From Xanthobacter aminoxidans (GTDB taxonomy: Bacteria; Pseudomonadota; Alphaproteobacteria; Rhizobiales; Xanthobacteraceae): a DNA stretch of 64,000 nt. This document shows, in pieces, positions 63,550-64,000 of the stretch. The number at the start of each line of letters is the position of its first letter. The stretch's first letter is position 1. A model generated the notes under the pieces. It saw nothing but the letters and a program-made list of their open reading frames with translations. It did not search any database and was not told where the DNA came from. Location: contig NZ_JAMJXC010000016.1 in assembly GCF_023571765.1 (NCBI RefSeq), positions 62,001 to 126,000 on the forward strand. Direction: 5' to 3'. A program made the position numbers and the translations under genes.

Positions 63550-64000
63550 TCACGCCGACAAGATGCGCCGCATGGCCCGAAGCCCGAGGCCGGCGGCGCC
63601 CGGCCCGTTGACCAGCGCGAACACGCCGAAGGGCGACGGCGCGTCCGTGCCCTGCCAGGCGAGGAAGCCCATCCACGCCGTGAAGCCCGCCACCGCCCCG
63701 TCCTTGGTGACGAGGGCGAGAGGGCCGGAGGCATCGGCCACATCGTGCATGATCCAGCCATAGGCCGTGCGCGGCGCGTTCCCGCCTCCGCAGCGGGGGG
63801 AAGCGAAGATGTTGCCCTGCTGATAGGCGAGGGCCGGGCTCTCCATGCCGCCGTCGCCATGGCCCATGCTGGTCCTGAGGAAGGCCAGCATGTCGGTGCC
63901 GGTGGAGACGATGCCGCCCGCGCCGACGCCGGTGAGACGGGTGGGCGCATAGTCCGCGCGTGGCGGCAGAAGCTGCCAGTTCTTCCGGTAGCCCATGGGG
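63550..64000 (-). CDS. C-terminal part of a serine beta-lactamase-family hydrolase (5'-truncated by window edge)
   Basis: Last 148 or so residues of a class C beta-lactamase-like serine hydrolase. Seen are GVGAGGIVSTGTDMLAFL (family motif around the inhibitor-side helix) and a KDGAVAGFTAW segment in the place of the KTG/HxG box. The frame is open to the window end, so the SxxK nucleophile lies outside. Function (esterase, peptidase or beta-lactamase) cannot be decided. Confidence 0.8.
   Translation of the reverse strand, partial: PMGYRKNWQLLPPRADYAPTRLTGVGAGGIVSTGTDMLAFLRTSMGHGDGGMESPALAYQQGNIFASPRCGGGNAPRTAYGWIMHDVADASGPLALVTKDGAVAGFTAWMGFLAWQGTDAPSPFGVFALVNGPGAAGLGLRAMRRILSA

Overview
The window is high-GC, gene-dense chromosomal DNA of an alphaproteobacterium of the order Hyphomicrobiales (Rhizobiales). 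Diagnostic features are the acpXL-lpxXL cluster for the very-long-chain fatty acid of lipid A, a DnaG primase with the altered zinc-site sequence GLSPFN...HCFSSGKHGD, the order carA / GatB-Yqey / dnaG / rpoD, and the DUF2948-hisD-UPF0262-LMW phosphatase block. The metabolic mix (oxalate uptake and activation, CIO-type quinol oxidase, branched-chain-type ABC importers) would suit a Xanthobacter/Azorhizobium-like soil bacterium, but the genus is inference. I saw no tRNA, rRNA, CRISPR array, insertion sequence or prophage.

Region 1 (1-7926) is a catabolic cluster: a Zn alcohol dehydrogenase, three SDR dehydrogenases, an IclR regulator, an orphan periplasmic binding protein, a cupin, an FAH-family hydrolase and a NIPSNAP protein. 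Three near-identical 15-bp palindromes (TCTCAT-N3-ATGAGA type) precede its promoters, two of them 90-91 nt before the start codon, and probably define an IclR regulon. The substrate is unknown.

Region 2 (8110-14676) is a two-component system joined to an extracytoplasmic flavin redox module: a small exported PepSY-like protein, response regulator and kinase, an exported His/Asp-rich protein, a DUF2271 protein carrying a flavinylation motif (Ser90), a four-helix PepSY/flavodoxin/FNR-type reductase, and the flavin transferase ApbE. A shared 17-bp direct-repeat box lies 44-45 nt before two of its transcription units.

Region 3 (14709-22365) holds an SDR, a DHA2-type MFS exporter, a cytochrome bd (CIO-type) oxidase, a ferritin, RNase HII and a zinc metallopeptidase. 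Region 4 (22790-28973) is the complete acpXL-fabZ-fabF2-fabF1-SDR-adh-lpxXL cluster; FabF2XL lacks the catalytic Cys and first His and looks like a chain-length-factor partner. Region 5 (29053-35732) has purEK, rpsU and zwf-pgl-pgi.

Region 6 (35962-42600) is an oxalate locus: a small unknown protein, two OxlT-like antiporters, formyl-CoA transferase, a CBS-domain protein and a GntR/FCD regulator. A GTAT-N5-ATAC operator occurs 101-122 nt before four start codons and ties the small unknown protein to the oxalate genes. Region 7 (42680-50764) has carA, a GatB/Yqey protein, an AGCS symporter, dnaG and rpoD. Region 8 (51066-57501) is a livFGMH-plus-binding-protein importer and an alpha/beta hydrolase, with intergenic spaces full of dispersed palindromic repeats. 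Region 9 (57810-64000) has DUF2948, a GGDEF/EAL protein, hisD, UPF0262, a LMW phosphatase, an AI-2E-family permease and a truncated serine hydrolase at the edge.
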